A stretch of DNA of 64,000 nucleotides, taken from NCBI GenBank assembly GCA_014706385.1, contig JACGZH010000005.1, forward strand, positions 1,674,001 to 1,738,000. The letters run 5' to 3'. Numbering within the stretch: the first letter of the stretch is position 1; each line of letters starts with the position of its first letter. The translations under genes and the position numbers were made by a program. The notes beneath the pieces are model-generated. The model searched no databases. It was given only the letters and a program-made list of their open reading frames with translations, and had not been told where the DNA came from. Origin of the DNA: Phaffia rhodozyma (lineage: Eukaryota; Basidiomycota; Tremellomycetes; Cystofilobasidiales; Mrakiaceae). Of this stretch, positions 25,431-39,501 are shown piece after piece.

Positions 25431-26463
25431 TGTTACTCAGTAGATGGTTGTGTCTGGAGGAGAAAAGGGAGGGAGGGGAAAGAAAGGAGGAAGGTACGAA
25501 AGTGCAACATGAGGGGTTTCCAACGGAGATCTCCGTAAGTGGGTTTAGAGAAGCATGGCTCTCTTTGTTTGACTGGATCGTCCCCTATCCGTCTTGCGTC
25601 AAGCCAGCATGGTTTCCTATACGAGACGAATGCTGACTATTTCGCTATCTCCAATCGAAACAAGATGCATCCAAAGGAACTTCCTGGCCAAGCGAGCAAT
25701 CTACGCGTATAGATGACAGAATCAGACTGCAAGCAAAGAGTATGGATCACAAGATATATGTACAACTTGAAAACGGTGATCCTAAGAACGATCTACAAGT
25801 GTACCAAGAGATACCAGACGATGGAAACAGAGCGGTTCTCTCTTCTCTCACATGGTCTCACCGGTGTCCTACAGCTCCAAGCTATCGTTGTTGAAGACTT
25901 AGCTGCTTCCTTTGCGATGGGCAAACATATCTGAGAGAAGAGCTAGTTAGGGTTACAATGACTAAGCAAAGCAGCTTGACGCGCACTTAGTCGCGTAGGA
26001 ACGCGATTAAGGGTATACGTTCCTGATGAATTTGATTGTCGACAATCAAAAAAGGCTTTGGTTTTGGCGACCAACTCGATTTCTCAGTCTTTCCTTTCTT
26101 CCTTCTTTTCCTCTTTCTCAGCTTCTTGCCTTCAGCAAGTGCAGCATCCATCACTCTTTTCTTCCTTCTTTTCCTTTCTTTCTCTATTCTCTTGGGTTCA
26201 GATTGTCTCATTAAACATATTCCTACGCATATATATCCCAATCTATTTCAGTCGGGTCCATCCATTTCTCCTTGGGCGAGGTAAACGGCTTTGAGTAGCC
26301 TCACCCAAAGTACGTTCCTCCTTGCCTTGTCTGTTCAATCTCCAGAGATCACATACTCATATTTCGCCTTCATATTCGCTTGTGATCTCTCTCTCTCTTC
26401 CTTTCTTCCTCTCTCTTCTATCTCCTCTTCTTCTCCGCCCCCTCTTCACTGCAGCGCCTCCAC
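25431..26463. other. Shared promoter region of aminopeptidase P and TRA1
   Basis: About 1 kb lies between the two divergent start codons. The right half (26060-26460) is strongly C/T-rich on the plus strand, as expected of a fungal promoter and 5' leader. The left half holds an ORF-like stretch at 25634-25885 whose in-frame ATG would give about 50 residues (it begins MDHKIYVQLENGDPKNDLQV). It is too short and unsupported to be called a gene. No other element was recognised. Confidence 0.4.
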
Positions 26464-29400
26464 ATGTCCAACCCTTCTCCTCAACCACTTGCCTCGTCAC
26501 AACCTCCGTCGAACACGAACCAACCGAGGAGAATACCGGCTTCAGCTTCTTCGACCCCTACCAATCCAGACGAGCCACCATCGACAGGCTCAACAGCCAA
26601 TGGAGGCTCTAAGCCCGCCAGCGGCTTGGTAGCAGAGCTCAGGAGGCCTGTCGGTCAGAGCTCAACCATCTCAGCAGCACCGACAGCTGGCTCGAACGCT
26701 AGTGCTCAGGCCGGAATAGTCAGCGTTGCAGACTGCGAGACGTTCGCAGCCAGATTAATGGATCCTGGATCTGGTATGCGCCATTTCATTCTGCTTTCTT
26801 TCTCTTCCTTACTTGATCTTCTCTCTTCCCTTGCCGGAAAGGCTAACGATTGACCTTGTTAAAACCATTACCTTCCAGATGTCAAGACGAAACTGGCGAT
26901 CGCGACGGAACTCCGGGAATCGGTCGAACAATTTCGAGACGTCGACTACGCCCGATACCTCGACATTCTTCTCCCTGCCTTTACTGAAGTTCTTCGAAAC
27001 GGAACGCCCGTGTTCGGGAAAGAGATGGGCGAACACGTAAGCTTAACTTGTTATCTTTGCGCACACGTCCAGCGCGTTTCCTCGCCGAGCAATCCGGTCT
27101 GGACAGCTGACTCAATCCTCCTGGCTTATACTATGGACAATATAGAAACTTCGCCATACTCTTCTAGAGATAATACAACGTTTACCACACAACGAATACA
27201 TGCGACCCTTCGCGGACTCTCTTATGTCACTGATGCTTCACCTTCTTCGGGTCGAGAATGAAGATAACGGAGTGATCTGCATCAAGATCATGATCGACCA
27301 TAACCGAACGTTCAAGGACGAAGTTGAGAAACACGTCAAAGAATTCCTTGACTTAGTCAAAGTCATGTACGGTAATCTCAGAGCTGTGGTCAAAGAGGAG
27401 TTCGGTGTCGAGGGAGAGGTCTGTCCTTCTTTTTCTTTGTGTTCTCGTCCTTTCCTTCCCCTCATCGCGTGACTGACGAACCGTGATCTATCGCGTAAAA
27501 TAGCTCGCGGCGTCGCCCACGAATCCGGACGATCCAACAAAAACGCTAAGACCATCCTTGCGATCATTCAAAGTGCTCACAGAGTGTCCTATCGCCGTGG
27601 TTCTCGTGTTTCAAACTTGGAGGCAGATTGTGTTTCCTTACATCAAGGATTACTTTCCACTCGTCATGGAATGTCTCACCCTTCAGGCGGAACCTCAAAG
27701 AAGGGCCTACCTCGCGTCGGCAGAAAAGGGTGAAATCTTCGTCGGTGTCGCCGAGGGGATCACTAACAGAGAGCTCTACCAGGAGTTTATCGTCGCTCAA
27801 GTCAAGGTAAATATCTAACATTGTCTTCTCTCCTCCTTCCGTTCATACCTCAATTAGTTTGGCTCATTCACCTATATGTGTGTATATGTGCACGCGCAAC
27901 CGTAACTCTTTCCTTCAGACAATGTCTTTCTTGGCGTACGTCCTCCGAACAGCAACGGAGGATATCAGAAAACACGCAGAAACGATGGCAGGAGCGAGTA
28001 TCAGGTTGTTAAGAGATTGTCCACCGGAAGCAGTCGCTAGTCGGAAGGTTCGTCTTTCATTGCATTCGGACAGGACTCCTCAGGCGGAAAGAGGCTTATT
28101 AAAAACAAATTCTATCTACAGGAACTTCTCGTAGCGACTCGACATATTCTTTCGACCGACTTCAGAGCCATGTTTGTCTCCCAGATCGATGTCATGTTGG
28201 ACGAACGAGTTTTGGTCGGAACCGGAATCACCAGCCAAGAAGCTCTAAGACCACTGGCATATTCAATGCTGGCCGATCTTGTTCATCATGTCCGAAACGA
28301 ATTGACAGCTGCCCAACTTTCCCGAATCGTCCATATCTATTCCTGCTGTCTCCATGAACCGGCATTCACGTTTGGTATCCAAACGATGTGCGCCAAGCTT
28401 CTGCTGAATCTAATCGAGACGATCTGTTCGAAAACCGACAAGGCGGAAGCTCCAAAATTCCTGTTGGCCATCCTGGAGAGTTGTATTGACAAACTGGCAG
28501 CGATCGACGTGATTCACGCTCAGCTCAAGACAGTTTACGGGAAGGAAGCGGTGGAGAAGCGGAAGGAAATGGGGAGATCGAAGGAAGAAGATCTACCTAA
28601 ATGGTTGGTCGTAGAGAGAGCCAAGCCAGTTCATGCAGTTTCTTATGCCGTTGATGGTTCAGAGGCCTACAGTCGAGGTCAGTCTTGATCGTTTACTCTT
28701 TCTCCTCTCCCAGAGCTCATCCTGATCGCTTTCTTGTGAACGTGATGTGCAACAGATCTATACTTCTTGGTTGACGCGCGATATCTGATGAAAACCCTCC
28801 TCCACGGAGTCCGAGCACTCTTGAATCAACTCCGGATTATCGGTGCTCCCGCCCCTAATGGGACGCTTCTCGGAAAGTTTTTCGAATCTGAATGCCGTCT
28901 GTTGGCGTACTATGATCCGTTAAAAGATGCTAGAGAAGAAAAAGAAGCGTTGGATCTGTTCGTTCAGATCCTTCTCCACTTTGACCCTCATGTGTTTGCA
29001 GAGGTCTGGATCACAAAGATGGACTTCTTTGTCAATCAAGCATTGGCCAACGGCCATCTGCTCACGATTCCTCAGTATCTACTCGTACCGACAAATTCAC
29101 AGGTACCTCATCTACAAGACGTGTCCCATCAGTTGGTGGCCATCATACTAAAGTATCTAATGGGCCAACTCGAGGCGTTTGGAGAGCAAGATAAGAAGCG
29201 AGGACCGCTCACACTGAAACTCTTCAAACTCGCTTTCCTGGCTGTAAACTCATTCCCGGAACACAACGAGTCCATCTTGGTTCCATACCTCGCCAAGCTT
29301 ATCACCAATTCATTCTCCTACGCCGCCAAAGCGACAGAACCGACGATATATTACACAATTCTTCGAGCTCTTTTCCGATCGATCGGCGGCGGAAGATTTG

Positions 29401-32400
29401 AGGCGCTCTATAAGGAGGTCTTGCCAATTCTTCAGGAGATGCTTGACACGTTAAATTATCTTCTCCTACACGCCGAACCGGACAAGCGGGATCTGTTTGT
29501 CGAACTTTGTTTGACGGTACCCGTCAGGTTGACAAACTTGCTTCCCCATTTAGGTTACTTGATGAAGCCTTTGGTTCATGCTCTTCGGGCAGGTCCAGAG
29601 CTAGTCAGTCAAGGCCTGAGGACGCTTGAGCTGTGTATCGATAATCTCACATCTGAATTCCTTGATCCCACTCTCGGACCAGTCTTAAGAGATCTTATGG
29701 GCGCCTTGCACGATCTTCTTCGACCTGTTCCGTTCAACCACCATCATTCACATGCTACTGTTAAGATCCTCGGTAAATTAGGCGGACGAAATAGAAGGTT
29801 CCAACAGGTCCCACATCTCCTGGAATCAAATTTCCCATCACCAGCAGCCACAATGCCGATAAACTTTGATGGTCACCAGAGAAAGTTCGGAGTGGCTGTG
29901 CTAAGCGAGTTGGCCTTGAAGTCCATTCAAGATCCGAATGAGTTCTATAGAGCTCAGGCCTTTGAGTTTTTCAAACAGTCTGCTCTTGTCTCCGTTGCTC
30001 AAGTGAGATCTAGCGTTCTTTTATCTTCCTCTTTCTTTTCTGATTTCTTTCGAGTACTAACTGAGAAATTGTATCGAACTCATTCTAGGGTGTGAGAGGA
30101 TCTGAACAGGAACAGACATTCCACCAATGTGTCCAAGGACTCTTCTTTGCCTACCAACATCCAGAACTGAAAGAGTCTGCCCTGGCATTCCTACGAAAAC
30201 TTTCCCGGCACCTACTCAACTCTGAAACTAGAAGGGAGCCACCGACAGAAAATCATCGACACGGAAGAGAACGACATCCAGCCGCCTCAACTTTAGTAAG
30301 TTGTTACCTCGAAGGAGTCGCCGTCGCGCTCGCCGGTCTTCCGTCTGACAAAGCCGAGGAAGGAAAAGAGATTATCTCTCTCGTGGTGGATGATATCATC
30401 TCCCAGTCGGATGATCCCCCAAGTGAAGACGCCATGGAGGACAGAATTGACCCCGCTCCGATTCTGGATGCTCTGGGTTGGAAACTCTCATCATTATGCT
30501 TTGAAGAACCGTGGAACAGGAAACTGGCGGGATGTACTGGTTTATCAGTCCTTACGTCGAAACCAGGGGTTGGGATTCAGTGGATCGTAGATCGACAGCT
30601 CGACTTCCTCCGCCCGTTACTATTCATTCTCAAAGACATGCCTAATGATCCTCCTCGGTCAGTATCATTCGTGGTAGATACGATCAAACACATCCTAAGG
30701 ACGTGTAACGTAGACGCAACTACTGGATCATCTCAACGAGCGAAACTCATCCAATTACTCATCAAGGAGCTTGCTAGCACAAATTCAGTTGTCAGAGTGA
30801 CTTCTCAGTCATGTATTGAACTCTTGTCTGAGTTGACGTCCACCACTGTCCATGATCTTCTTCTACCCGTCAAGAGTCAACTTCTCAATCCAATATTCGA
30901 CAAGCCTTTACGGGCGTTGCCTTTCGCCATGCAAATCGGAAACATCGAGGCAATTACCTACTGTTTGAATCTCCGACCGTCTCTTCCGGAAGTCAACGAG
31001 GAGCTCGTCAGACTTCTTCACGAAGCGATTGCATTAGCAGACGCGGAGGACCAGGCTCTTATCGGTAGACAGGCTCAACATCGGCATGAAGTCAGCCTAA
31101 AGAATCTAAGGATATCCTGTTTGAAATTGTTGTCGGCTGCGATGGCTTGTACAGAGTTTTTTGCGAAGCAGAATCACGTACGATCGAGGTAAGTTCTCTT
31201 TACGTTTGAACTCTAGACGACGACAGCCACGATGGTGGGTTTGGGTATCTAATTCCTTTTTTTTTTGGGCTGCGCAGAGTCATCGCGGTTTACTTCAAGC
31301 ATGTCTACTCTCCGACAAAGGAAATCATGAGTGTAGCCCACGAAGGATTGAAGCACGTGTTGGCTCACCAAAACAAGCTTCCCAAAGAGGTTCTTCAATC
31401 TGGTCTTCGCCCGATCCTCGTCAATCTTGCGGACGCCAAACGACTCTCTGTTTCCGGATTAGAAGGTCTAGCTCGGTTCCTTGAACTTTTAACAAACTAC
31501 TTCAAGGTCGAGATCGGTCACAAGCTCTTGGAACATTTCAGGACGCTCTCTGAGGAGCCCAACATGCTCCAATCCGCTGCGTTCTCTCCATTAGAGGACA
31601 ACCAAGATATCGCTCGAATGGTCCGGTTGATTAACGTCTTCCGGCTTTTACCTCCCACTGCCAACATGTTCCTCAAGACGCTTACTAACCTCGTCGTTGA
31701 AGCCGAGACGAATCTACATCAATCGTCACCGGGACCGTTTACGGAGAACTTGGCCAAATATCTTGATCGTTATAAGACGGATGCGGTCCCGTTCTTGTTC
31801 GAGAATCTAAGGAATCCAGATGTGATCCGTACGTTCCGAAACGTCATCGCCTCTGGGCATGCACCGAACTTCATCTCCGAACTTTCAGCCGAAGCAAAGA
31901 AGCTAGGGGAGGTCTGCTTCTTAGACGATGCCGCACCGGATTTGATCACTCCTGGTTTACTCCTTGTTCGAGAGCTTATCGCTTCCGATCCGAGATGGCT
32001 CGTCACTCGATCGTCCATCTTGGATTCTCTACTGAAGCTCTGGAGAGCTTCTCCACAGAGACTCTCTCCCGCCAGTGGAGGAACTGCACCGTCGGCGTCT
32101 CAGAGGGAACCTCTGCTCATCGTCGAGATGTTCATCAGCTACCTCACATTCCAGCAACATGTTCCTCTGCTCTTCGATGTCATCCGGATCTACACCATGA
32201 ACACCAATGCCGATCTTTCTAGAGTGACCGCCTTCCTCTATGAGAACGTAGCTGTCGGATCGACTACCGCCGTCAAAAGAGAAGTCCTTAATCATTTCCT
32301 GGGAGTTTTCGGAGATCCTAACGTCTCTTGGGATTTCAAGATGCACTGTCTTCGTCTCCTGGTTAACCCTATCCTCGTTGTCTTCTTCTCTGACAAGGAT

Positions 32401-35400
32401 CACGGGAATGACTTGATCGACGCTCAGTTTGCCGCTAGCGCTCACGCTCTCATCTGGCAGAAAACCGTATCGGACGATAAACTCATCGCCGCTGGTGGGG
32501 ATGCCCTCAAGATTGAGCTTCTCCAAATGTCGACTCTGCTCGTTCGACATTGCTCTGAAGTTATTAGCGAAGTCAGGAAGGACGTCATTAAGATGGGTTG
32601 GCTTTACATAAGGGATGCAGACCCGACAGTAAAACATACTGCATATCTGCTTATTGCTCGATTCATTGAGAGCAACGACTGCCCGATGAAGATTGTTATG
32701 CAGGTCTGGTCTGGGCTTCTTAAACTTTCTCCCTCGGAAGGACGAGCGTTAGTTAGACAGGCTATTGATATCATCGCTCCCGTACGTTTTCCTTTCTTGG
32801 CTCTTTTTATCATTATCCCTTTTTGTTTTGTCTTATAACCCCCTTTGCTGTTCTTCTTTAGGTTCTTCCTCAACGAGTTCAGCGAGCTGCTAATGCCGTA
32901 CACCCTCCATGGGCTGGAGTCGTTCGAAAAATCTTGATCGAGGAAGGACATAGTACCCCTCAGCTGTTAAGCATCTTTGAGCTCATCGTTGGCCATCCCG
33001 ATCTGTTCTATGAGAGTAGAGAGTTGTTTGTACCACAAATGGTCAACTCTCTTACCCGTCTTGGTTCAGCCCCTGCCGCTACTCCGGAAATGAAGAAGGT
33101 CAGTCTTTGACTCTTTTGTGTCTTCTGTCAGATGTGACCGAAAGGATACTTCAAGCTGAATATCAACGTTTTCAAACGGGGTTTCAGTTAAGCATCGATA
33201 TTGTAGACCTTGTTCTAACCTGGGAGAGACGCCGTACAGGAACTGGTCCTTCGAAAGAAGACACCGAGACTAATAAGAGAGCTTCGGAGGGTGAAATTCC
33301 ATCTCCAAAGCGATCCCGTGTCGATCGAGCCGGAACGGCTGTTTCGAGCGGAAGTTCTGGAGGATGGGCCCCTCCTCCTCCTCTTCGTGAAGCCATCGTT
33401 AGCTATCTGGTTAGGTTTGTTTCCATGTCTCCGGAGCTTATGGCTGCCAACGGACTTTGCAAACGATCTTTTGAGTTGCTCAAGGAACTCCTGGGTCCCA
33501 CACCTTGGAGTCCGGTTTCTGTCAAACTTGGTTTCTTCCAGCGGACGTTGGTTACTGTGAGTCAAAATAGCTTTAAGCCATCGCCATTTGCAAACATTTA
33601 CTCTGTGCTGATTGTACCAACTATCACCTTACTCTCGTTCGCAGCTCGAGCTCACTGAACAGACTCTGGCTGTAATCAGTAACTCTGCCAGGGTTCTCTC
33701 ATTAGTTGCCTCTAACAAGCCTGACCAATTCTTCGTGTCTCAAATCGGTGTTCTCCATAAGCTTATCGAGAAGAGCGTGACGAGTGACGAGTTGGTTCTT
33801 CATGACAGTATGCGACCTATCCTTGAGAGGATGTTTGAAGTCATTCCTCTCCCTGCAGAGGACGTTAAGCTGGAGACCGATATGCAGACCTTCCAGGATT
33901 GGGCCGAAAACAGCATCGCAGAGGGCCTCAAGAATGGAACCAGTCTCAAGGGAACCCTGTTCATCCTTCAATGTTGGACTGTCACTAGACCAGACAAGAT
34001 CGAGCATGTTTTTGCTCCTCATCTCATTAAAGTTCTCACCAAGCTTTGCAAGGATCATGTCTCTCCCCCTCCCCCTCCTCCTACTACGACCTCAAGCGCC
34101 ACTCCGGCTGCTCTCGCTGAAGCCAACGTCGATCATATTATTATCGTTCTGAACCTCTGTCGACCTCGAGTAACCGAGCTTAAGGATCACCGACGATGGC
34201 TCCTTAGCGGATTGGTTCAGCTGATCGAAAAATCCTCGAGTACTCGTCTCTGTCAATATTTGTTAGAGATCATGAGAGACTGGGTTCTTGATCCCAAGGA
34301 AGCTCTACCGACTCATAAGGAGAAAGCCGGCTTACTTCTCAAGATGATGGCATTCGAAAAAAGGGATGATCCTGCCCTTCTTGGGAAGTTCCTTCAACTT
34401 GTTCTAGACATCTATTCGGAACCGTCTCTCAAGCGTACGGATCTTACAACCAGGCTAGAACCTGCCTTCCTTCTCGGAACTCGAAATGCCGATCCAGTCT
34501 TACGAAGCAAATTCATTGACCTATTTGATCAGAACCTCCCTTCAACATTGGCTGGAAGATTGCAATACGTCCTAGCATCACAAAGTTGGGAGGCTTTGGC
34601 TGGAGGCTATTGGATTCACCAAGCTCTTGACCTTCTTCTAGGTTGTGTTAACTCTGATGAAGCGTTGATACCAGGTTTTGTTTCTAATGAGAACAGCAGC
34701 CTTCTTCAAAGCTTAATGGCTCAGGCGACCGTCGGAAGCTACCTTCTCCCTGCTCGTCGATTGCTTCATAGAGATGCAGAGATATCCCATCAAGTTTGGG
34801 TATCTGTATTCAAGATTTGTTGGTCTACCCTTTCCAAGTCTCAGCAGTCGGATGCCACTCGCCATCTCGTTGCTCTGCTTGCAAAAGAGCACCATCTCAA
34901 CCAGGTCGACATGCGGCCTAACGTCGTCCAGACCATCCTCGAAGGAGTGCTTGCTTGTTCCCCCGCTATTGTGCTTCCCCCCTTTGTCGTCAAGTATCTT
35001 GGGAAGACGTTCGATGCCTGGCACACTGCTATTGAGCTCATGAACAACTCCTTAACTCTGGAACCAGTTCGTTCGGATGACGGCCTTCGAGAAAGTACTA
35101 GGGATGGACTCGCAGAGCTCTTTGCTGATCTATGCGAGGACGACATGTTCTATGGCCTCTGGCGGCGAAGATCTATCTACGCCGAGACCAATGCTGCTCT
35201 TTCGTACGAGCAGAATGGGATGTGGCCTGTCGCTCAGGTGTTCTATGAGGCTGCTCAAATCAAAGCTCGAACGGGAGTCCTTCCGTTCACCGAGCAGGAG
35301 TACTGCTTATGGGAAGATCATTGGATAACTTCTGCTCAGAAGCTCCAGCAATGGGATATTCTCTCCGACCTGGCTCGTGCGGAAAATAACCACGATTTAC

Positions 35401-38400
35401 TCCTCGAGTGTGCTTGGAGGTTGTCTGATTGGGGATCCTTTGACCGTGACACCATCGAGTCTACTTTGGCTGCTGTCTCGGACGTAGCTACTCCTCGTCG
35501 AAAAGTCTTCGAGGCGTACACCTGCTTGATCAAGACTCAGAACAGTACAGAGAAGAATGGAGATTTTGTCAAGATCCTCGACGAAGCTTTCCAGCTCTCT
35601 ATCCGGAAGTGGATTTCCCTTCCAAAAGCGATAACCATGGCCCATGTCCCTCTTCTCCAACTTTTCCAGCAATTCGTTGAACTTCAAGAGGCGTCTTTGG
35701 TCTTTGAAAGTCTTGCTATGACGAATGCGCAAAACTTGGAGTTTAGAGTGGGTCATGATCTCAAAGGAATTTTCACTACCTGGAGAGAAAGATTGCCCAA
35801 CTTTTGGGATGACATCAGTGTTTGGTCAGATCTTCTGGCCTGGAGACAACACGTCTTCTCTGCTGTCACTAAGGTCTACGTTCCTCTCATTCCTCAAGGG
35901 GAGACTTCTACGTTCGGGTACCGAGGTTATCACGAGACGGCCTGGATGATCAATCGATTCGGACATGTCGCCAGAAAGCATCAGCTACACGAAGTTTGCA
36001 GCAACGCTCTCAACAAGATCTACGCCCTTCCCAACATTGAAATCTCGGAAGCTTTCCTCAAACTTCGAGAACAAGCGATGTGCCATTACCAGAAGCCAGA
36101 TCGACTTGCCGAAGGATTGGAAAGTATCAGTACAACGAACCTCATGTACTTTGCTCCCGCTCAGAAGGCGGAGTTCCTTACTCTCAAGGGAATGTTTATC
36201 GCCAAGCTCGGCCATTCGGAAGATGCCAACCACGCTTTTGCTCAGGCCGTTCAGATGGATCTCAACTTACCCAAAGCATGGGCCGAATGGGGTCGATTCA
36301 ATGACCGAATCTTCAAGGAGAAGCCTCACGACTCAAACCTTGCCGCCAACGCCGTTTCTTGTTACCTCCAGGCCGCTGGTCTATACAAGAGTCGAAAGAC
36401 TCGAAAACTTCTTGTTCGAGTTCTTTGGCTCCTCAGTTTGGACGACTCTTCCACCTCGGCCATCTCGAAAGCATTCGAATCGTACAAGGGTGATATGCCG
36501 GCCTGGTACTGGATCACGCTCGTTCCTCAACTTCTGCTTTCGTTGTCTCACCGTGAGGCTCGGCATGCGAGAGCTATCTTGATGAAGATTGCAAAGACCT
36601 ATCCACAAGTAAGTGCAAGTTATTCCCAAAAACAATCTATGTAAACCTAATACTGACATGCACGTTTCGATCGTTTCTTGTATTATAGGCTCTCTTCTAT
36701 CAACTCCGTACTTCTAAAGAAGACTTTGGAGCTATCAAACGTCAACATATCTCTCAGCTTGCAAAGATGGCTAGTCGACAGAGCACGGAGGCTCTCACTC
36801 CGGCCACTAATCCAACTCCCACTTCTGTCCCCACACCAACCGCAAACGGGGATGGAAACACAGACTCGACCACTCCAGCTGTGAAGACCGAATCTACGAC
36901 AGATTCGCCTAGAACTACTGATACTTCCGCTTCCACTCCTGCTACTAACGGCACGACCGCTCCTACAGTGGCTGTCACAGCTCCTGCCTCGTCGTCGACA
37001 ACAGAATCGGCTAACGGTGCCCCTCCTGCGGCGCCACCTCCTGTTAATGCTCTTCCTGCTCCTGCTCCTCCTCTTCCTCCTAACAATGGCGTTGCTCAAC
37101 CCCGACAGCCTTGGGAGCTTGTTGAAGAGATTCTGAATATCCTCAAGACCGCCTTCCCTCTCTTGGCTCTTTCGATGGAGAAGATGGTGGATCAAATCCA
37201 GACCAGGGGCAAACCACCTGCCGAAGAAGACATCTATCGATTCATCACCGCTTTGCTGTTGGACGGTGTCGCTGTAAGTATTTTTCAATGGACCGTGATA
37301 GTTCCGTCGGCGCTGTGTTTTATTCATACTCCCTTCTCTATTTCTCTATAGCAATATATCCAAAGGAGTGACAAACCAGGAGATGATGGAAAGCTCAGCG
37401 CAGCGACTAAGGAGAGCGTTCTTCGATTCGCTCAAAGCGTATCGAATCTATCGAGTTCTCTGAAGGTACGTTTCTGCGTCGGAGAGATCATCCTCAGTAC
37501 ACTGTCGGACTGTACTGAGATCTTTGTCTTTCTTTCTCTCTCGAATTTAGGCGTCCTTGGAAGGTGATCTTATCCAAGAAAGCGCTCTCCGAGACTACGT
37601 CCGAAAGCTCCAAAAGTTGCGAGATAAGTACGAGGTGTCACTAGATCGACGACCCCGGAAGCAACCTCTCGACCAAGCCAACTGTTATCTGGCAGAGTTC
37701 CATCACGGCAAGTTTGACGAGGTAGAAGTTCCCGGACAGTACCTTCAGGTAAGTCGATGGCAACCTTCTTTCTGTCTGTTGACTTCTGATGTTAAGTTTA
37801 ATAGAGATTGATGAACATTCGTTCTCTCTGTTACTCAAGCACGTTGACAACAACAACGACTTTGCCAAGATTGCTCGATTCGTACCTCTCGTCGAACTTG
37901 GCCGAGGTCACGGATTCTGCTTCAGGCGGATCACTATGATTGGACATAATGGTACTACCCATTCGTTCTCCGTTCAGTTACCCGCTGCGAGACATACCCG
38001 ACGGGAGGATCGGATGAGCCAGGTGTTCCGAACGCTCTCGACTGTTCTACAGAGCCGAAAGGAGAGCAGAAAACGAAACCTTTCGTTCCACCTACCGGCC
38101 GCTATCCCTCTTGCGCCTGCTCTTCGACTGATCGAGCTCGATAGTTCTTACAGCTCTTTCCAGGACATTTACGATGCTCATTGTCGAGACAAAGGATGGT
38201 CCAAAGAAGATCCGGTCTTGCATTTCACTGATCGGTTCCGAGAGCTATTCGATCCTGCGAACCAAGTTGTCGGCTCGCCAGAGTACGTGAACCTGCGGCT
38301 GGAGTTGATGGATGAGATCGAGACCAAGTTCATTCCAAAGAACGTTCTGAGCGACGTGAGTACATATGACTAGCTCTGATTCGGTGATACTTCGAGATGA

Positions 38401-39501
38401 GACATCTAACGGATGGATCTTCTCTTTTACGTCGCGCGGTTTCTGCCAGTACATGATTCGTTTGATGAAGACGCCGAGTGATCTGTTCTTGATGAGGAAA
38501 CAGTTCACTCTGCAGATCGCATCTGTTACGTTCATCACGTTTGTTGCCGCTCTCCAACAGCGAACACTGCCCCGATTCCAGATCTCGAGGACTACGGGAA
38601 TGATATACATGAGCGAGCTTCTTCGTGAGTTCTGTGTTAAGGTTTATGATATAGAGATTGGATGTGCATATGCTTACCAGAGGCCTATCTCTTCCTTAAA
38701 TCATCCACACAGCTTGTTCGTATCCTTTCTCCTCTTGTGTTAGATGAAGAGTGTTTAATGTGCTTTGAAAGCTGACCCTTGCTATTTTACCTTGCTTTGT
38801 AGCTTTCTCGATCAAGCCAGAGTCTTCGCCGCTTCTACAGAATGACGATCCGGTTGACTTCCGTCTGACACCCAACATCCAGCACTTTATCACTCTGACT
38901 GGAATTGAGGGTATCCTGACGGCTTCGCTAGTCGCGATTGGTCGTGGACTTTGTCAACCAGAAGTACGGCTTCTCTTCCCTGTCTGTAGTCGGCGCACTA
39001 TGCTTTGTTGTAACCCGTTTGCTGACCTTGCGCCTGTGTTTTGTGCTACTCAACAGTTTGATCTGGAGGAGCAACTTTCATTGTTCATGAAGGATGAAGT
39101 TTACCATATGATGTGAGTTGTCGAGTTTTCTCTCTTTCTTGGGTGTCTGAATAGGAATACATGTCTAAACGAGTGTTCTTTCTTGTTCAGTAACGTCCTG
39201 AAACGTCGACCGTTAGATGACCTGTCTTTCCGACAGTTGGTCGCCCAGAACGTTGAGGTCTTTGGCAACAAAGTCAAGATGATCTCTTGCCAGTACGAAA
39301 GAGAGAAGGTTTGTGCTTTCTTTTGTTCTGTCGGACGGAGAGATTGCTATTCTGGCAAGAAATTGAACAGGCCTCGCTTTATCGTTCCAACAGACAAAGG
39401 GCGACGTTCCAGTGACCCAGTCGGTGATTTCTTTGATCAACAAGGCTACCAATCGTCATAACCTTGCTAGGTTGCCAGAGAGCTGGATCCCCTACTTTTG
39501 A
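26464..39501 (+). CDS. TRA1: SAGA/NuA4 scaffold pseudokinase Tra1 (TRRAP)
   Basis: This 13-kb gene of about twenty exons encodes roughly 3,850 residues, close to the size of yeast Tra1. A Ser/Thr/Pro-rich leader is followed by a long HEAT-repeat ring. Its start is seen in [20 protein letters not shown] and [20 protein letters not shown]. The FAT domain occupies about 34.9-37.3 kb ([56 protein letters not shown]). The PI3K-like domain follows ([48 protein letters not shown]). The chain ends in a FATC tail, [16 protein letters not shown]. The place of the catalytic and DFG loops reads [19 protein letters not shown] with no Asp/Asn pair, as in other Tra1 proteins. The product recruits SAGA and NuA4 to activators. 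Low-complexity inserts lie at about 34060-34110 (polyproline) and 36780-37095 (Thr/Pro/Ala). Confidence 0.93.

Noticed and set aside
32029..32637. A 202-codon antisense frame inside TRA1
   Set aside because: It lies opposite the strongly conserved HEAT-repeat frame of TRA1 and shows no family signature.
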